From Aphelocoma coerulescens (taxonomy: Eukaryota; Chordata; Aves; Passeriformes; Corvidae): a stretch of DNA of 64,000 bases. Below are positions 13,823 through 24,241 of this stretch, one piece after another. Every line of letters starts with the position of its first letter. Within the stretch, counting starts at the first letter, position 1. Location of the stretch: contig NC_091017.1 in NCBI RefSeq assembly GCF_041296385.1, positions 12,952,001 through 13,016,000 of the forward strand, written 5' to 3'. The translations under genes and the position numbers were made by a program. The notes beneath the pieces were generated by a model that saw only the letters and a program-made list of their open reading frames with translations, had not been told where the DNA came from and searched no databases.

Positions 13823-15307
13823 AAGGGGGCAAGGCTGAGAAGCTCTTTTTGCTGTGCATCAGTCTAAAACTGCAGTATAATTTTTAATGCTTGTCATTAT
13901 TTTCTTTGAAATATGTTGATTCATATAGTTGTGTTTACACCAGGGAACAAGACGCATTTTGAAGGCATTTGTGCTATACTAGCATGAGCTTTAGAGCAGG
14001 TAAAAAATAATTACTCTGCCTTTTTTTCCAAATATGTATAGAACCGCCAACTTACCTAGTAACGCATTGATGAGGCTTGATTATTTATTTGTTCTCAGAG
14101 CCTCAGCTACTGAAACATTTGTACCCAGCAGAAAGAAAAAGCTTGAGAATGTGACCCTTCCAGTTAAAAAAACCCCAACACAACAGAAGGCAAATAAAAA
14201 GGACTGAAAATTTACATCCTCTTTTTCTGTCATCAGATCAGCTCCAATATACCTTGTAATTTTAATGTTTCTATCTGATGGCAGTGCTTATCATCAACTT
14301 CTGAGAAAGTTCAGCTTGCCTGCCTTGATTTTTAACCTAGAAGTGTGAAGGATTAAAAACAACCAATCAAAAAACCCAGATATTATTTGGAAAAGTATCT
14401 TGAAAACTCAAGGAATTCTACAGATACAGAGACTGTGAAGGGAGGTGAAAAATACTTATGTTCCTCCTTATGATAACCTATATTAGTTAATCTTAGTTAA
14501 AATCACAGAAAAGATTATATAAGCTGGAGTTTCATTTATATTGGCAATCTGACTTCAAGCCCAAAGAGAAACTTGTGCAAGAATCTGACCAGCTGACCTG
14601 ATTTAAACTATCGCAGCTTTCTAGCATGGGCAACCCAACACAGACTAATTCATGGGAGTTCAGATGAATGTTGTGAAACCAGAACTGCAAGCGTATGTGA
14701 TAACCAGTTCATGTAAAAGGACAAGCCCAGCCTGTGACCTTTTCCTGTGAACTAAATACAACACCAGAGCACTCAGTGCTCTGTTTGCTCTTCTCTTTAT
14801 TCTGCTGAGCCTCCAGTCCTGACTTAGAAAGGTGCTAATGGGCAATACAACTTCCCTGGAGCAGTGATGGAAGTCCAGCTTCACTTAGCAGCCATCAGAG
14901 GTACAAGATTTAGTGTCTCAGAATCAGGTCAGTTGAAGATTAAGTTGTGCAAGAAATGCTCGAGGGTAGAAAGAAGAAGCAGAAACAATGCAGGAACTGG
15001 TTTCCAGTTATGAATCTAGTTTTAAGCATTTGAGATTTGATGAGAGATTAGTGTTTTACAGACTGATGGGAAAACAAGAGAATCCAACAAAAGAGCAGAG
15101 TCAATCCCACTCATTGATACAGAAAAGAGCAGGGACACAGGAGTCCCGCTACTCCTCTAATTTGAAGGATGTCTCTGAACTAGCCACTTTAAAATTAATT
15201 TTTACTAATTCCAGGACCTAGGAAGACATTATTAAAAAGTAATTGGTTTGGTTGGATTGATTGTTTTTTTACAGGTTGTTAGGCCAGGCCATGCAAATTA
15301 ATATGCA
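13823..15307. other. Intergenic, no gene recognised
   Basis: No coding domain or repeat was recognised. The segment ends at the CTAT target site of the large provirus. Confidence 0.55.
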
Positions 15308-15311
15308 CTAT

Positions 15312-15806
15312 TGAAAGGAATGAGGGACTTGTCTTTACAAACAAACTGTGGGCCTGCTGGAAGATGAAACTAGTACTGAGAGATAAAAGAAACAATGGGA
15401 AAGATTCCATTGACTGATGAATGGAAAGAAGGAGATTTGTCTTTACAAATAAACTATAGGTCTGCTGATAAATGAAATTGGATATTGAGAGATGAAAGAA
15501 ACCATGAGAAGAACCATAAATTCCATAAGAATTAAAATAAAGAGGGGGTTATACATTAGAAGGGAGTCTTAGGTATTAGGCGTTTCAGGGAGTCTGTACC
15601 TCTCAAGTACCTCAGCCAATGTGGAAAGAGAGAGGGAAATGCGGTTGGGAAATTAGGATAGAAAGGAGGCTGCGTCCTCCAAAAATTTGAGGGACCCCAG
15701 GGGAAATGCCCCATGGCCTCTCCCTTTCTTCGAATAAAGTTACAGGACTCCTTTGTCTCCTTTTTGGACATAAACCTCTGGTGTTTGTGGATTAATTTTC
15801 CTGACA
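15312..15806 (+). mobile_element. 5' LTR of the provirus
   Basis: TGAAAGG...CCTGACA, 495 bp. AATAAA is at 15,733-15,738. The U3 holds an imperfect direct repeat of about 85-90 bp at a spacing of 108 bp; the shared start TTGTCTTTACAAA is at 15,329 and 15,437. This resembles the enhancer duplications seen in gammaretroviral U3 regions. It differs from the 3' LTR at 15,431 (G here, A at 23,866) and 15,674 (G here, A at 24,109). Confidence 0.95.
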
Positions 15807-16036
15807 ATTTGGGGGTTCTCGTCAGGGATATTTCCACTGTCCGGGGCTGGTGGGCAGCGAGCGGAGCTGAAGGCGCGCCTCACCCTGTTTTGGTGATCAG
15901 CTTCCCTTGGTGCGCAGCTGACATTGGGTGATTGATTAGGTTCCTGAGACTGTCCAGGAGACAGACGAGTGGCAGACCGGGGGGTCCGTGAACAGTCCAC
16001 AGGGAAGGACCACTGAAAATCTCACCGGTGAGTACA
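15807..16036 (+). other. Proviral leader: primer-binding site and splice donor
   Basis: TGGGGGTTCTCGTCAGGGAT begins three bases after the LTR (15,810). It resembles a proline-tRNA primer-binding site but does not match it exactly, having two extra bases and one mismatch. A consensus splice donor (G/GTGAGT) lies at 16,027-16,033, just before the gag ATG. That position would suit production of a spliced env mRNA. The intervening leader is relatively GC-rich. Confidence 0.65.
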
Positions 16037-17190
16037 ATGGGATCTTCAGTGAGCAAACCTGGGAGGGCACCCATGGAGGGTAGCACAGGTAAAGCTGGGA
16101 AGGAGCCCCAGCAAAAGAGATGAAGATCTCAAAATATCTCTGAAGAATCCCTTGGAAGAATATGGAGTTAGTTTACACATTCTTCCAGAGGTAATTAAAG
16201 ACATAGATGCCCTGAAGGGGCAATAAGGGGAGCCAAGAAGGGGTCTTGACAATCCATGCCCAGGGAGGGCAATAAGGGGAGTCGAGAAGGGGTCTAGACA
16301 ATCCATGCCCAGAGGGGGAAATAAGGGGAGTTGAGAAGGGATCTTGACAACAGGAGATGAACAAAAGGGTTATATGATTGAGGCAAGGAGCAGCAGGACC
16401 AGGCGTGGAGCTGCAGGACCTGGAGCATGGGCTGGGGGGCTGTGGGAGCTGTGGGGAAGCTCAGGCTTAGCACCGGGCAGTGCCTGGCCCTGCCACCCCC
16501 GGGCAGGGGTGGCAGTGGCTGCTGGCCTCTAGGAGGTTGTGGGACGCACCTGGCCGCCTGTGGTGCTGCCGGCTCTGCCTGCTGAGGGCACCGGCAGGCT
16601 GAGGAGCCGTTTGGACACTGTGGCAGGACAGAGACTGTCTCTGGAACGTGTGTGGTGAGGAGAATGAGCACAAAGAGGAGGAAGAAGGAATATCCAAGAA
16701 ATGCAGATTGTATGTGGAAGGATTAGAATTTTCTTTTAAGGATTTTGGTTGGTTCACTGGAGAAATGAAAGATTTTGAGCTGTGGGAGAATGAGTACCCA
16801 CAGGCAGTAGTGGGGAGGACTACAGAAACGGCAGAGTAAGTCCCTGGATGAACTAGTTAGAAAGATACAGCAAGTGTATGTAAGAAGTGATGAAGAAAAG
16901 GCAAAAGCAAAGGCAAAGGTGATGGCAGAGTTTTACAGCCCCAGAGGGATAAATTGCAGGGCCCACGGGTCCCTGGAGATAGAAGGGACGGAGTCGGCCA
17001 CAAGGAAGTGGCAGAGGCATTCCCTCCTCAGCAGGGGAGAGCCAACCCAAACAGCGGTTGAGAAGGAATTAGTGTGTGTCTGCAGGGCAGAGAGACACTG
17101 AAAGTGAGAATGTCCGCAGAAACAACTGGATCCTCAGGAGGAGGAAGTCCAGAGGATAATGGAGATGAGTTATTAGGGCTGTCAGGGGCT
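16037..17190 (+). pseudogene. gag remnant
   Basis: Starts at ATG 16,037 in good context. The first residues are MGSS, with Gly2 suited to N-terminal myristoylation, as is usual for Gag membrane targeting. A TGA stops the frame after 28 codons (16,121). Later pieces continue in other frames, including a lysine/alanine-rich stretch (KAKAKAKVMAEF, about 16,898-16,935). In the middle are a 49-bp tandem repeat (16,216-16,354) and a GC-rich segment (16,380-16,640) that does not look like gag. No zinc-knuckle (CCHC) motif could be identified. Confidence 0.65.
16216..16354 (+). repeat. 49-bp tandem repeat, about 2.8 copies, inside gag
   Basis: The marker AATAAGGGGAG recurs at 16,222, 16,271 and 16,320, an exact 49-base spacing. 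Each unit also carries a GAGAAGG(G)GTCT-like and a GACAATCCATGCCC block; the last copy is shortened. Because 49 is not a multiple of three and each unit has TAA or TGA, the array cannot be translated through. Confidence 0.9.
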
Positions 17191-17865
17191 CCCATTATAC
17201 CAGGGACCCACCACACTAGAGCCCTTGCTAACTTTTAAGGTGGGTCCGAACCAAGAGGAGGTGTGTTTCTTGGTAGACACAGGAGCCTCTTGATCCACTT
17301 TAAATTTTATCCCTAAGGGGGGAAAATTGTCAAAAAGATCTTTGATTTTTCCAGGGGTGAGTGGAAAGGATGAGCAAGTGCATTTTATTCAACTCTGTTA
17401 GCAGATGTGGAGGATAGATTTGAAATCCATGAATTCCTGTTTGTTCCTAATTGTGATTGTAATATACTGGGAAAAGATTTGATAGCTAAAGTTAGAATGC
17501 AAATTAGTATTGTGAAAATGATACAGAGGCTAACAGTGTAGCAAATTTGTGTAAAACGTCTGAGAAGGCCTATGCTGAAATCAACCCAGAAGTGTGGACA
17601 GCCCCAAGGAAATATGAAAAATTAGATCTAGAGCCTCTCCAAGTTACTTTGAAGCAACCTGGACAAGTGGTGTCTAAAAAGCAATGCCCTCTTTCAATGG
17701 AGGGAAATAAGGGGTTACAGCCTGTCATTGAGTCCCTGCTAAAGGCAGGTCTTTTGGAGCCAGGGATGTGTCCCTATAACACTCTATCCCGCTGGTTAAG
17801 AAACCAGATGGAACCTACAGGATGGTGCAAGATTTAAGAATAATAAATGAAATTGTCAGATCAAG
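17191..17865 (+). pseudogene. pro and 5' pol remnant (protease, start of RT)
   Basis: The retropepsin active-site motif is visible as FLVDTGAS at 17,267-17,290, followed at once by TGA (17,291). The frame shifts near 17,395, again in the A-run at about 17,517-17,521, and once more near 17,782. Open piece 17,547-17,837 contains the RT N-terminal region (residues INPEVWTAP onward), and the RT fingers continue in a neighbouring frame to 17,860. There the gene is interrupted by the nested LTR at 17,866. Confidence 0.85.
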
Positions 17866-18025
17866 TCTCTTGGTTTGAAAGACAGGTGTCTGCCAATGAA
17901 GGCAGGAGTCTCCCTTGAAGTGAAAAAAATGCAATCCCCTTCCCTCCTAATTATTATAATTTTGAAATTAAGGGGCTTTCAGTCAAAGATATGAGGAACA
18001 GGAATAACAGTTCTTTCCTATTTTT

Positions 18026-18059
<34 letters not shown>

Positions 18060-18840
18060 CAAAACAAGACAAACAAACAACAATAACTATGGCAGTAACA
18101 GCAAACAATCACAAACCCAGTCCCAGCCTTCTCGGCTGTCGGGCCCTTTCCCCTTGGGTGCAGTTCCGGTCACAGCTGGCAGGGGCGCTGGCGGCTCCCA
18201 GTGAGCAGGGCAGGTGCGATGGTTCCCCACGGCTGCAGGGGGTGCTCCGGAGCGAGCTTGGGGAGCATGTGGCAATGGTGGCCTGGGATCCTGGGAAGAG
18301 ATGGAACAAAGTCTTCACAAACCCCCTGGGCAGCTGATCCCAGTGTCTGGCCAGACCCTCGGGAACAGCAGGCTGGAACAGCGGGGACGAGCACAAATCC
18401 CGGGTGGCAGACGAGATGTATCAAGCTCCGGAGCTGCGGTGGGAACCCCCAGAGGTCTGGGCAGGCAGGATGTGTGGGGCTACAGAGTAGCGAAGGCTTG
18501 AAGCAACAGCGGGGGCAGGGCGGCTGCAGCCCGGCTCCCAGTGAGCCAGGGAAGGCGGGCTTGGGAATCCTGGGGTTTCTCCGGTAGAAGAAAGGCAGCC
18601 GCAAAAAAAGCAGAAGCCTGCCTTGCTGACAAATTCCTTCCAGCCTCTCTCTCCTCTGAGCTCTGAGAACTAACAGCCCACAAGCCCAGGTGACAAAGAG
18701 TAGCTTGTTGGACCCCTCCCTTAATGGCCAGGTCTTTTGTTTTTCTTAACCACCCAGTAATTTGTCCCCCTGGCAACATGTATGGGGAAAATTCTTTAAG
18801 AGAAAAAGAAAACAGAAGGAGAACTCCTAAAACCCCAACA
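17866..18840 (-). mobile_element. Solo LTR (975 bp) nested in pol, antisense
   Basis: Read on the minus strand it starts TGTTGGGGTTTTAGGAG and ends CCAAGAGA (normally CCAAGACA). It belongs to the same family as 27,505-28,404 and 36,051-37,731. The body is CpG-rich (18,100-18,560) next to an AT-repeat (18,028-18,060). The flanks are TCAAG (17,861-17,865) and AAAAG (18,841-18,845), a 3/5 match consistent with a decayed 5-bp duplication. Its removal together with one flank copy keeps the RT frame. Confidence 0.85.
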
Positions 18841-19364
18841 AAAAGGCATCTCACAGTTCCAGACCCCTATACCATCCCGACTCAAATCCCTTCTTCACAT
18901 CAGTATTATTCAGTACTGGATTTGAAGGATGATTTCTGGGGGTGTCTAATTACAGAGGACAGTAAACAGTATTTTGCCTTTGAGTGGGAACAAGAGGAAA
19001 AAGAGAAAATGGTAAAGCAGCAATTGACATGGACAATCCTCCCACAGGGATATACAGAGTCACTGGTTTTCTTTGGGCAAGACATGAAGAAAATATTAAG
19101 AGAGTTTACTCCGCCCTCTGGATTTAGGTTGTTGCAGTATGTGGATGATTTGCTTTTATCAGGGGAACAGGAAAAGGTGGTTGAAGAGGCTACTATGAAG
19201 CTGCTTAGTTTTCTTGCTAAAAAGGGACTTAGAGTGTCTGAAAAGAAGGTGCAGTTAATAGAGAAAAAAGTTAAATATTTGGGACACATTCTGACTAGAG
19301 GGTTACAGTGTATTGATCCAGGAGGAATACAAGGAATTTTACAAGTACCATTACCTCAAACAAA

Positions 19365-19402
<38 letters not shown>

Positions 19403-20067
19403 TACAGCAGTTTTCAAGGTTGGTGGGGTACTGCAGAGCATGGATTGAGGATTTTTCTGTTTTGGCCTTTATATGACCTTTTAACCCAAGATAGTCCTAA
19501 TGTCGTGGTATGAAGACCAGAAAGAGAACAAAGCTTTAGGAAATTAAAAGACAAATTGGTTAATGCCCCAGTCTTAGCTCTTCCAGACTCAGAAAAGGAA
19601 TTGGAGCTATATGTGAATGTTAAACAGGGCCATGCTAAAGGAATTTTGGTACAAGAGCATGGGGGAACACGGTGACTGTTGTTTATTTTTCTAAGCTGTT
19701 AGACCCAGTGGCCAGAGGCTGGCCTCATTATCTGCAGAACTGTGCAGCCATGGCCTTGATGGTAACTGAGGCCCGAAAGCTGACAAGGGGAGGTTATCTG
19801 ATTGTTAAAGTTTCACATCAGGTTAAAGCTTTGTTAACTGAGAGAGCCTCTAAGTGGATGACCAGGGCTCGTTTATTACAGTATGAATCTTGTTTAATGG
19901 AACAAGAAGATTTAGAATTGAAAAATGGGGAAGGGTTTAACCCAGCCTCTTGTCTGAATGGCCCTGAAGAGGGGGCTGGGAAGAAATCCATGACTGCATT
20001 CAAGTGATAGATCTCCAGACCCAGGCTAGGGAAGTTTCATGAGACACTCCCTGGCCTGAGGAAGAAA
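18841..20067 (+). pseudogene. pol remnant: RT palm/thumb and RNase H region
   Basis: Open from the nested LTR to 19,476 with the RT catalytic motif YVDD (19,138-19,149) in the context LLQYVDDLLL. A 33-base A-run (19,366-19,398) adds a poly-lysine stretch and shifts the frame. Further breaks are a TGA at about 19,511, a one-base frameshift near 19,671 and another near 19,985. The YFSKLLDPVARGWP block at 19,684-19,725 marks the connection region between RT and RNase H. No functional product is possible. Confidence 0.85.
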
Positions 20068-21717
20068 ATGTTTATTGATAGGTCTTCAAGAGTGGTAGAA
20101 GGAAAACGATTTACAGGATACATTATCGCTATCATTAATGGAAGGGAATGAAAGGAAAGAAGGAGGTTACCGCCCCCATGGTCAGCTCAGACAGTAGAGC
20201 TGTGTGTGCTTGTGAGAGCCTGTGAATTATACCAGGACAAGATACTGAATGTTTTTACTGATTCTAAATATGCATATGGGGTGATACTTGCATTTGGGAA
20301 ACTATGAGAAGAAAGAGGTTTATTAACCTGCAGGGGAAAAACATTAGCTCATGAGAACTTAATCTCTCACCTATTGGAGGTGGTGAATTTACCAAAAAGG
20401 GTGGCAATTATATATGTCAGGGGACACCAGGCAGGGTGCTCAGAGGAGGCAATAGGTAACTGACTGGCTGATAAAGAGGCTTGGAAAAGTGCACTGTTGC
20501 CAGAAATCTCTAAGATCTTCCCCTTGCTCCCAGTAACTGCACCGCTGCCAGAGAAACTGTCTTTTCCACCAGAGGAGCTTGAGATAATTAAAAAGAGTGG
20601 GGCAGAGGAAAGAGGGCATAATTGGTTTGGAAGGGATGGTAAGCAGTGGATACCAAAAGCTCTGGCCTGACAAATATTAAAACAATTCAATGAAGGGAGG
20701 CATTGGGGCTCCTGAGGACTGGCAGAAGCCTTCCTCAAAATGTATGCTGCTGTGGGTTTTTTTACTCTGGCAAAGTGAGCTATTGAACTTTACTTGATTT
20801 GTGCTAAAACCAGTAACAGGGTTATAAAGAAAATTGTCAGGGGAGGAAGGCCTTGGGCTGTACATCCCTTCCAGAGATGCCAGGTGGATTTTACCGAAAT
20901 GGCCTGAGTGGGAAGGTTTAAATATCTTCTAGTAATAGTATGTCAGTTAACAAATTGGCCAGGAGGATTTCCAGCTGTTTCAGCAACTACAAGATCAGTT
21001 ATTATAGTATTTTTGGAACAAATATTTCCAAGATATGGGATTGTGAAAGCAATAAATTCAGATAAGAGAACTCATTTTACAAGAAAGATTCTTCAAAGGG
21101 TTATGACTGCTTTAGGAATACAATGGAACCTCCATACCCCCTGGCACCCCCAGAGCTTGGGCTGGGTAGAAAAGGTGAATGGAGAAATAAAGAAACACCT
21201 CTTGAAGCTGGTGATAGAAATTAAGATGCCATGGGTGTGGCTCTTGCCACTGTCTTTAGCAAGAATAAGGGCCAGACCCAGGGGAGACATTCAATTATCT
21301 CCCTTTGAATTGATGTTTGGAATTCCTTACCCTTGTAATTCTCAGCCTAGTGAGCGGGTAGAAATAAGTTATGTATATTTAAAACAATATGTGGCCCAGA
21401 TACTGTTTCTTGTGAAATCACTTTGACAAGAAGCTCAACTGGCACAGGCCCTGCCTTTGGACTTTGCTGTTCACAACATCCAGCCAGGAGATTGGGTCCT
21501 AGTTAAGGAGTGGAAAGAAGCACCACTGGTGGTGAAGTGGCATAGACCTTTCCAAGTATTACTGACCACAGAAACAGCTGTCAAGACAGCTGAACACAGC
21601 TGGACCCAATACACACAGGTCAAGGCCTCTGAGGCCCCAGAGATTTGGACATCTCAGCTGGAGGAGAAGGACGGGAAGCCACAACTGACACTCTGCAGGA
21701 GTGGTCCAGAGCAGTAG
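20068..21717 (+). pseudogene. pol remnant: RNase H end and integrase, TGA-interrupted
   Basis: One unbroken frame of 549 codons holds the end of RNase H and the integrase. It is interrupted by eight TGA codons (20,149; 20,305; 20,461; 20,668; 20,713; 20,776; 20,905; 21,424) and by no TAA or TAG until the terminal TAG at 21,715. The integrase catalytic acids are in place: Asp at 20,887, Asp at 21,061 and Glu at 21,169, with 35 residues between the last two (D,D-35-E). The C-terminal part (from about 21,457) has the KWHRPFQVLLTT block typical of gammaretroviral-type integrase ends. Confidence 0.9.
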
Positions 21718-21720
21718 CCA

Positions 21721-22486
21721 ATGCGTCGACATCAGGGGAAGCCTCATGTGCCTACCCACAGACCGTCTGCTGAAATGGTCTGTATGGGCATCCCTCCTTT
21801 AGAATCTCCAGTCACTGGGGGGGCCAATCCTCTCTGTCATTGTTTTCTTTATGTTAAGCTGTTTCTGTGCCTTCACTCGCCACAGGTGGCGCGGGAGACA
21901 ACTTGAAAGTGAAAATTAGGTTAGGAGATGAGATTACACCATTAGGATGTTTCTCTTAATAATCTTACCTTTATATTGTCAGTTAGGCTTGGGCCAAAAG
22001 TGAGAGAATAATTTTTTTAGCCTTAAGAGAATAAGTAGCAAAAACCTTTAACCATAGCAATTGTTGGGTCTGTGGAGGGCCAGGAGGATCTGAAAACTGG
22101 CCATGGGTGGCCAGCCCAGTCGAACCTAAATGGTGAGTCAGCAACCTGAGTGAAGTCCATAATAGAACGAGATTTTAGAGTGAAGAAGGAAGTCCATGGC
22201 TACTTCGTTCTTCTGAAAGAGCCATTTATTGTCTAAATAGAATCAGAGGTGTAGACGTAGGAAAAAGTGTTTGCGACTGGACTTCATCTTTGAATTTATC
22301 TATTAGCAGAAGATGGGAGAGTGTGTAGAAAAATAAATGACTCGAACTGCTGTTTGCAAATAGATGACAATGGAACAGTGGTTAAGCAAATAACAAAAGG
22401 AATAAGAAAGTTAACACATGTACTCGTCCAAAAGTGGAAAAGATGGGAATGGGACATGTTTTCATAGTTACCTGGTATTACCGCAG
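21721..22486 (+). pseudogene. env remnant, surface-subunit part
   Basis: Begins at an ATG (21,721) four bases after the pol stop. The first 61 codons include a hydrophobic, leader-like stretch (LCHCFLYVKLFLCLHS). A CWVCGG motif at 22,062-22,079 fits the CXXC motif of gamma-type surface subunits. Several stops and frame changes follow. The gene is cut by the nested LTR complex beginning at about 22,487. Confidence 0.7.
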
Positions 22487-22501
22487 GCCTGGGCCCTAGG
22501 G

Positions 22502-23101
22502 TGTGGGAGTGTTTATGTTGGTTCAGTCCGGGCATTCCCCCTAAGTTCTGTGTATTTGGTTTATCCCAGTTGGCGCCCTCCCTGTTTTATGTAAATCTCC
22601 CTATCTATCAGTTTTGTCTCCTCCCAGGGCCCTGTCCATCACTCTGGCACCCCTCCCAGGCATCTAGAAAGTTCTAGCCAGGGGGCCAAGTGATTGGTCC
22701 TGGGATAGGAGCCCCTCCTTTACTTTGTTACCATTTGTTTCTGTAAGTGTTCGTCACCCTGTTTGCCCTACCCTTCTCTTTCCCTATTGGTTCCTTTGTA
22801 ACCCCTCCCTTGACCGCCACCCACCCTTAAAATCCCTTGCATGCCTTGGCTCAGTGCCATAGAGCTGGGCTCCCCTGGTTGGTGACGGTCTGAGTCTGGG
22901 GGTACAATAAACCTTCTGGATTTCACCCTGCTCTGGGCCTGCCTCCTTTCCTCCGCCACCTGCCTTGGTCCTTGAGGTCCCGTGGAAGGATCCACGAGCC
23001 AGACCTCCGGTCACTTCGATACCGGAGGCTGGTCCCCGCAGCCTGCTGTGTCCAGAGCTGACCGGGCGTGGTAGGACCTGCTCTTAGTGGACACGGAGGC
23101 A
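22502..23101 (+). mobile_element. Solo LTR (600 bp) nested in env, 6-bp duplication
   Basis: TGTGGGAG...GGAGGCA with a perfect 6-bp flanking repeat CTAGGG (22,496-22,501 and 23,102-23,107). It contains a TTAAAAT TATA-like box near 22,827 and AATAAA at 22,907-22,912, followed by a CpG-rich U5. A six-base duplication is typical of class II (ERVK-type) elements. It sits at the edge of the minus-strand LTR at 23,108, so it inserted after that element. Confidence 0.85.
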
Positions 23102-23107
23102 CTAGGG

Positions 23108-23459
23108 TATATCACCGTGTCCTGCAGCCATAGGGGGGAGGAGGAGGAGGAGAAGATCCAGCAGGCAGGAATTGTGCAGCAAGATTGATTTATTTAATTA
23201 TTTTACAAACTCTTTTATAGATTTTTTCTTCATAGTCTGATTGGACAAAGGACCAGCCACCCCTTGGGGGTGATTGGCTAAAATCCTAAAACATCCATTG
23301 TCAAAATATTTTTCTACTATACCATAAACAAGACTTTTCAAGGTTGCAGGTGGCTTGGTTGTTTACATTCCCTGCTACCTCTTCTGCGTGAGAGAAAAGT
23401 CTCTCACGGACTTAGAAAATAGCAAGAAAATCCTTGCTAGCGGTATTTTTGTATCTACA
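23108..23459 (-). mobile_element. Nested LTR in antisense, same family as 836-1,195
   Basis: On the minus strand it starts TGTAGATACAAAAAT. It carries TATAAAA (complement of 23,213-23,219) and AATAAA (complement of 23,189-23,194), aligned with the left-edge LTR. GCCTGG occurs on both sides (22,487-22,492 and 23,460-23,465), which suggests a 6-bp target duplication once the 22,502-23,101 insertion is ignored. The terminal dinucleotide on the left side is not the usual one, so that boundary is uncertain. Confidence 0.8.
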
Positions 23460-23682
23460 GCCTGGTAGACTATGGGTTATACAAACGCTTTTTTCTCTTA
23501 TGTGCTCTAGCAACTCTGTCTTTTTACCATGCATAATCCCCTGCTTAGTGCAACTTATTCAACATGTGATCAAAGGGATGCAGGCAGTAGCCATGCCTAC
23601 AGATCCAGAGATGGCTACAAAAGGACAGAAAATGATGTCACTGCAAATAATTGCAAAACCAAAAAAAAGACCCAAGAACTGA
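23460..23682 (+). pseudogene. env remnant, transmembrane-subunit C-terminus
   Basis: An open stretch after the nested LTRs encodes a hydrophobic segment (FLPCIIPCLVQLIQHVI) followed by a basic tail rich in K, Q and M (ending KPKKRPKN, stop at 23,680). This matches the membrane anchor and cytoplasmic tail of a retroviral transmembrane subunit. Everything between the surface-subunit fragment and this piece has been lost or displaced. Confidence 0.65.
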
Positions 23683-23726
23683 AAATTAAGTCACTAATAA
23701 CTAAAGTTTGTAAAGACAATTATTAA

Positions 23727-23746
23727 GAAAATAAAAGAGAAGGGAT
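23727..23746 (+). other. Polypurine tract of the provirus
   Basis: AAAATAAAAGAGAAGGGA directly precedes the 3' LTR and fits a plus-strand primer site. Confidence 0.75.
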
Positions 23747-24241
23747 TGAAAGGAATGAGGGACTTGTCTTTACAAACAAACTGTGGGCCTGCTGGAAGAT
23801 GAAACTAGTACTGAGAGATAAAAGAAACAATGGGAAAGATTCCATTGACTGATGAATGGAAAGAAAGAGATTTGTCTTTACAAATAAACTATAGGTCTGC
23901 TGATAAATGAAATTGGATATTGAGAGATGAAAGAAACCATGAGAAGAACCATAAATTCCATAAGAATTAAAATAAAGAGGGGGTTATACATTAGAAGGGA
24001 GTCTTAGGTATTAGGCGTTTCAGGGAGTCTGTACCTCTCAAGTACCTCAGCCAATGTGGAAAGAGAGAGGGAAATGCGGTTGGGAAATTAGGATAGAAAG
24101 GAGGCTGCATCCTCCAAAAATTTGAGGGACCCCAGGGGAAATGCCCCATGGCCTCTCCCTTTCTTCGAATAAAGTTACAGGACTCCTTTGTCTCCTTTTT
24201 GGACATAAACCTCTGGTGTTTGTGGATTAATTTTCCTGACA
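23747..24241 (+). mobile_element. 3' LTR of the provirus
   Basis: 495 bp, no length difference from the 5' LTR and only two substitutions (23,866 and 24,109, both A where the 5' LTR has G). AATAAA is at 24,168-24,173. It is followed by the target duplication CTAT. Confidence 0.95.

Noticed and set aside
18089..18604. Cluster of 80-144-codon frames on both strands
   Set aside because: Same LTR family as above, nested in pol; the frames come from the CpG-rich body.
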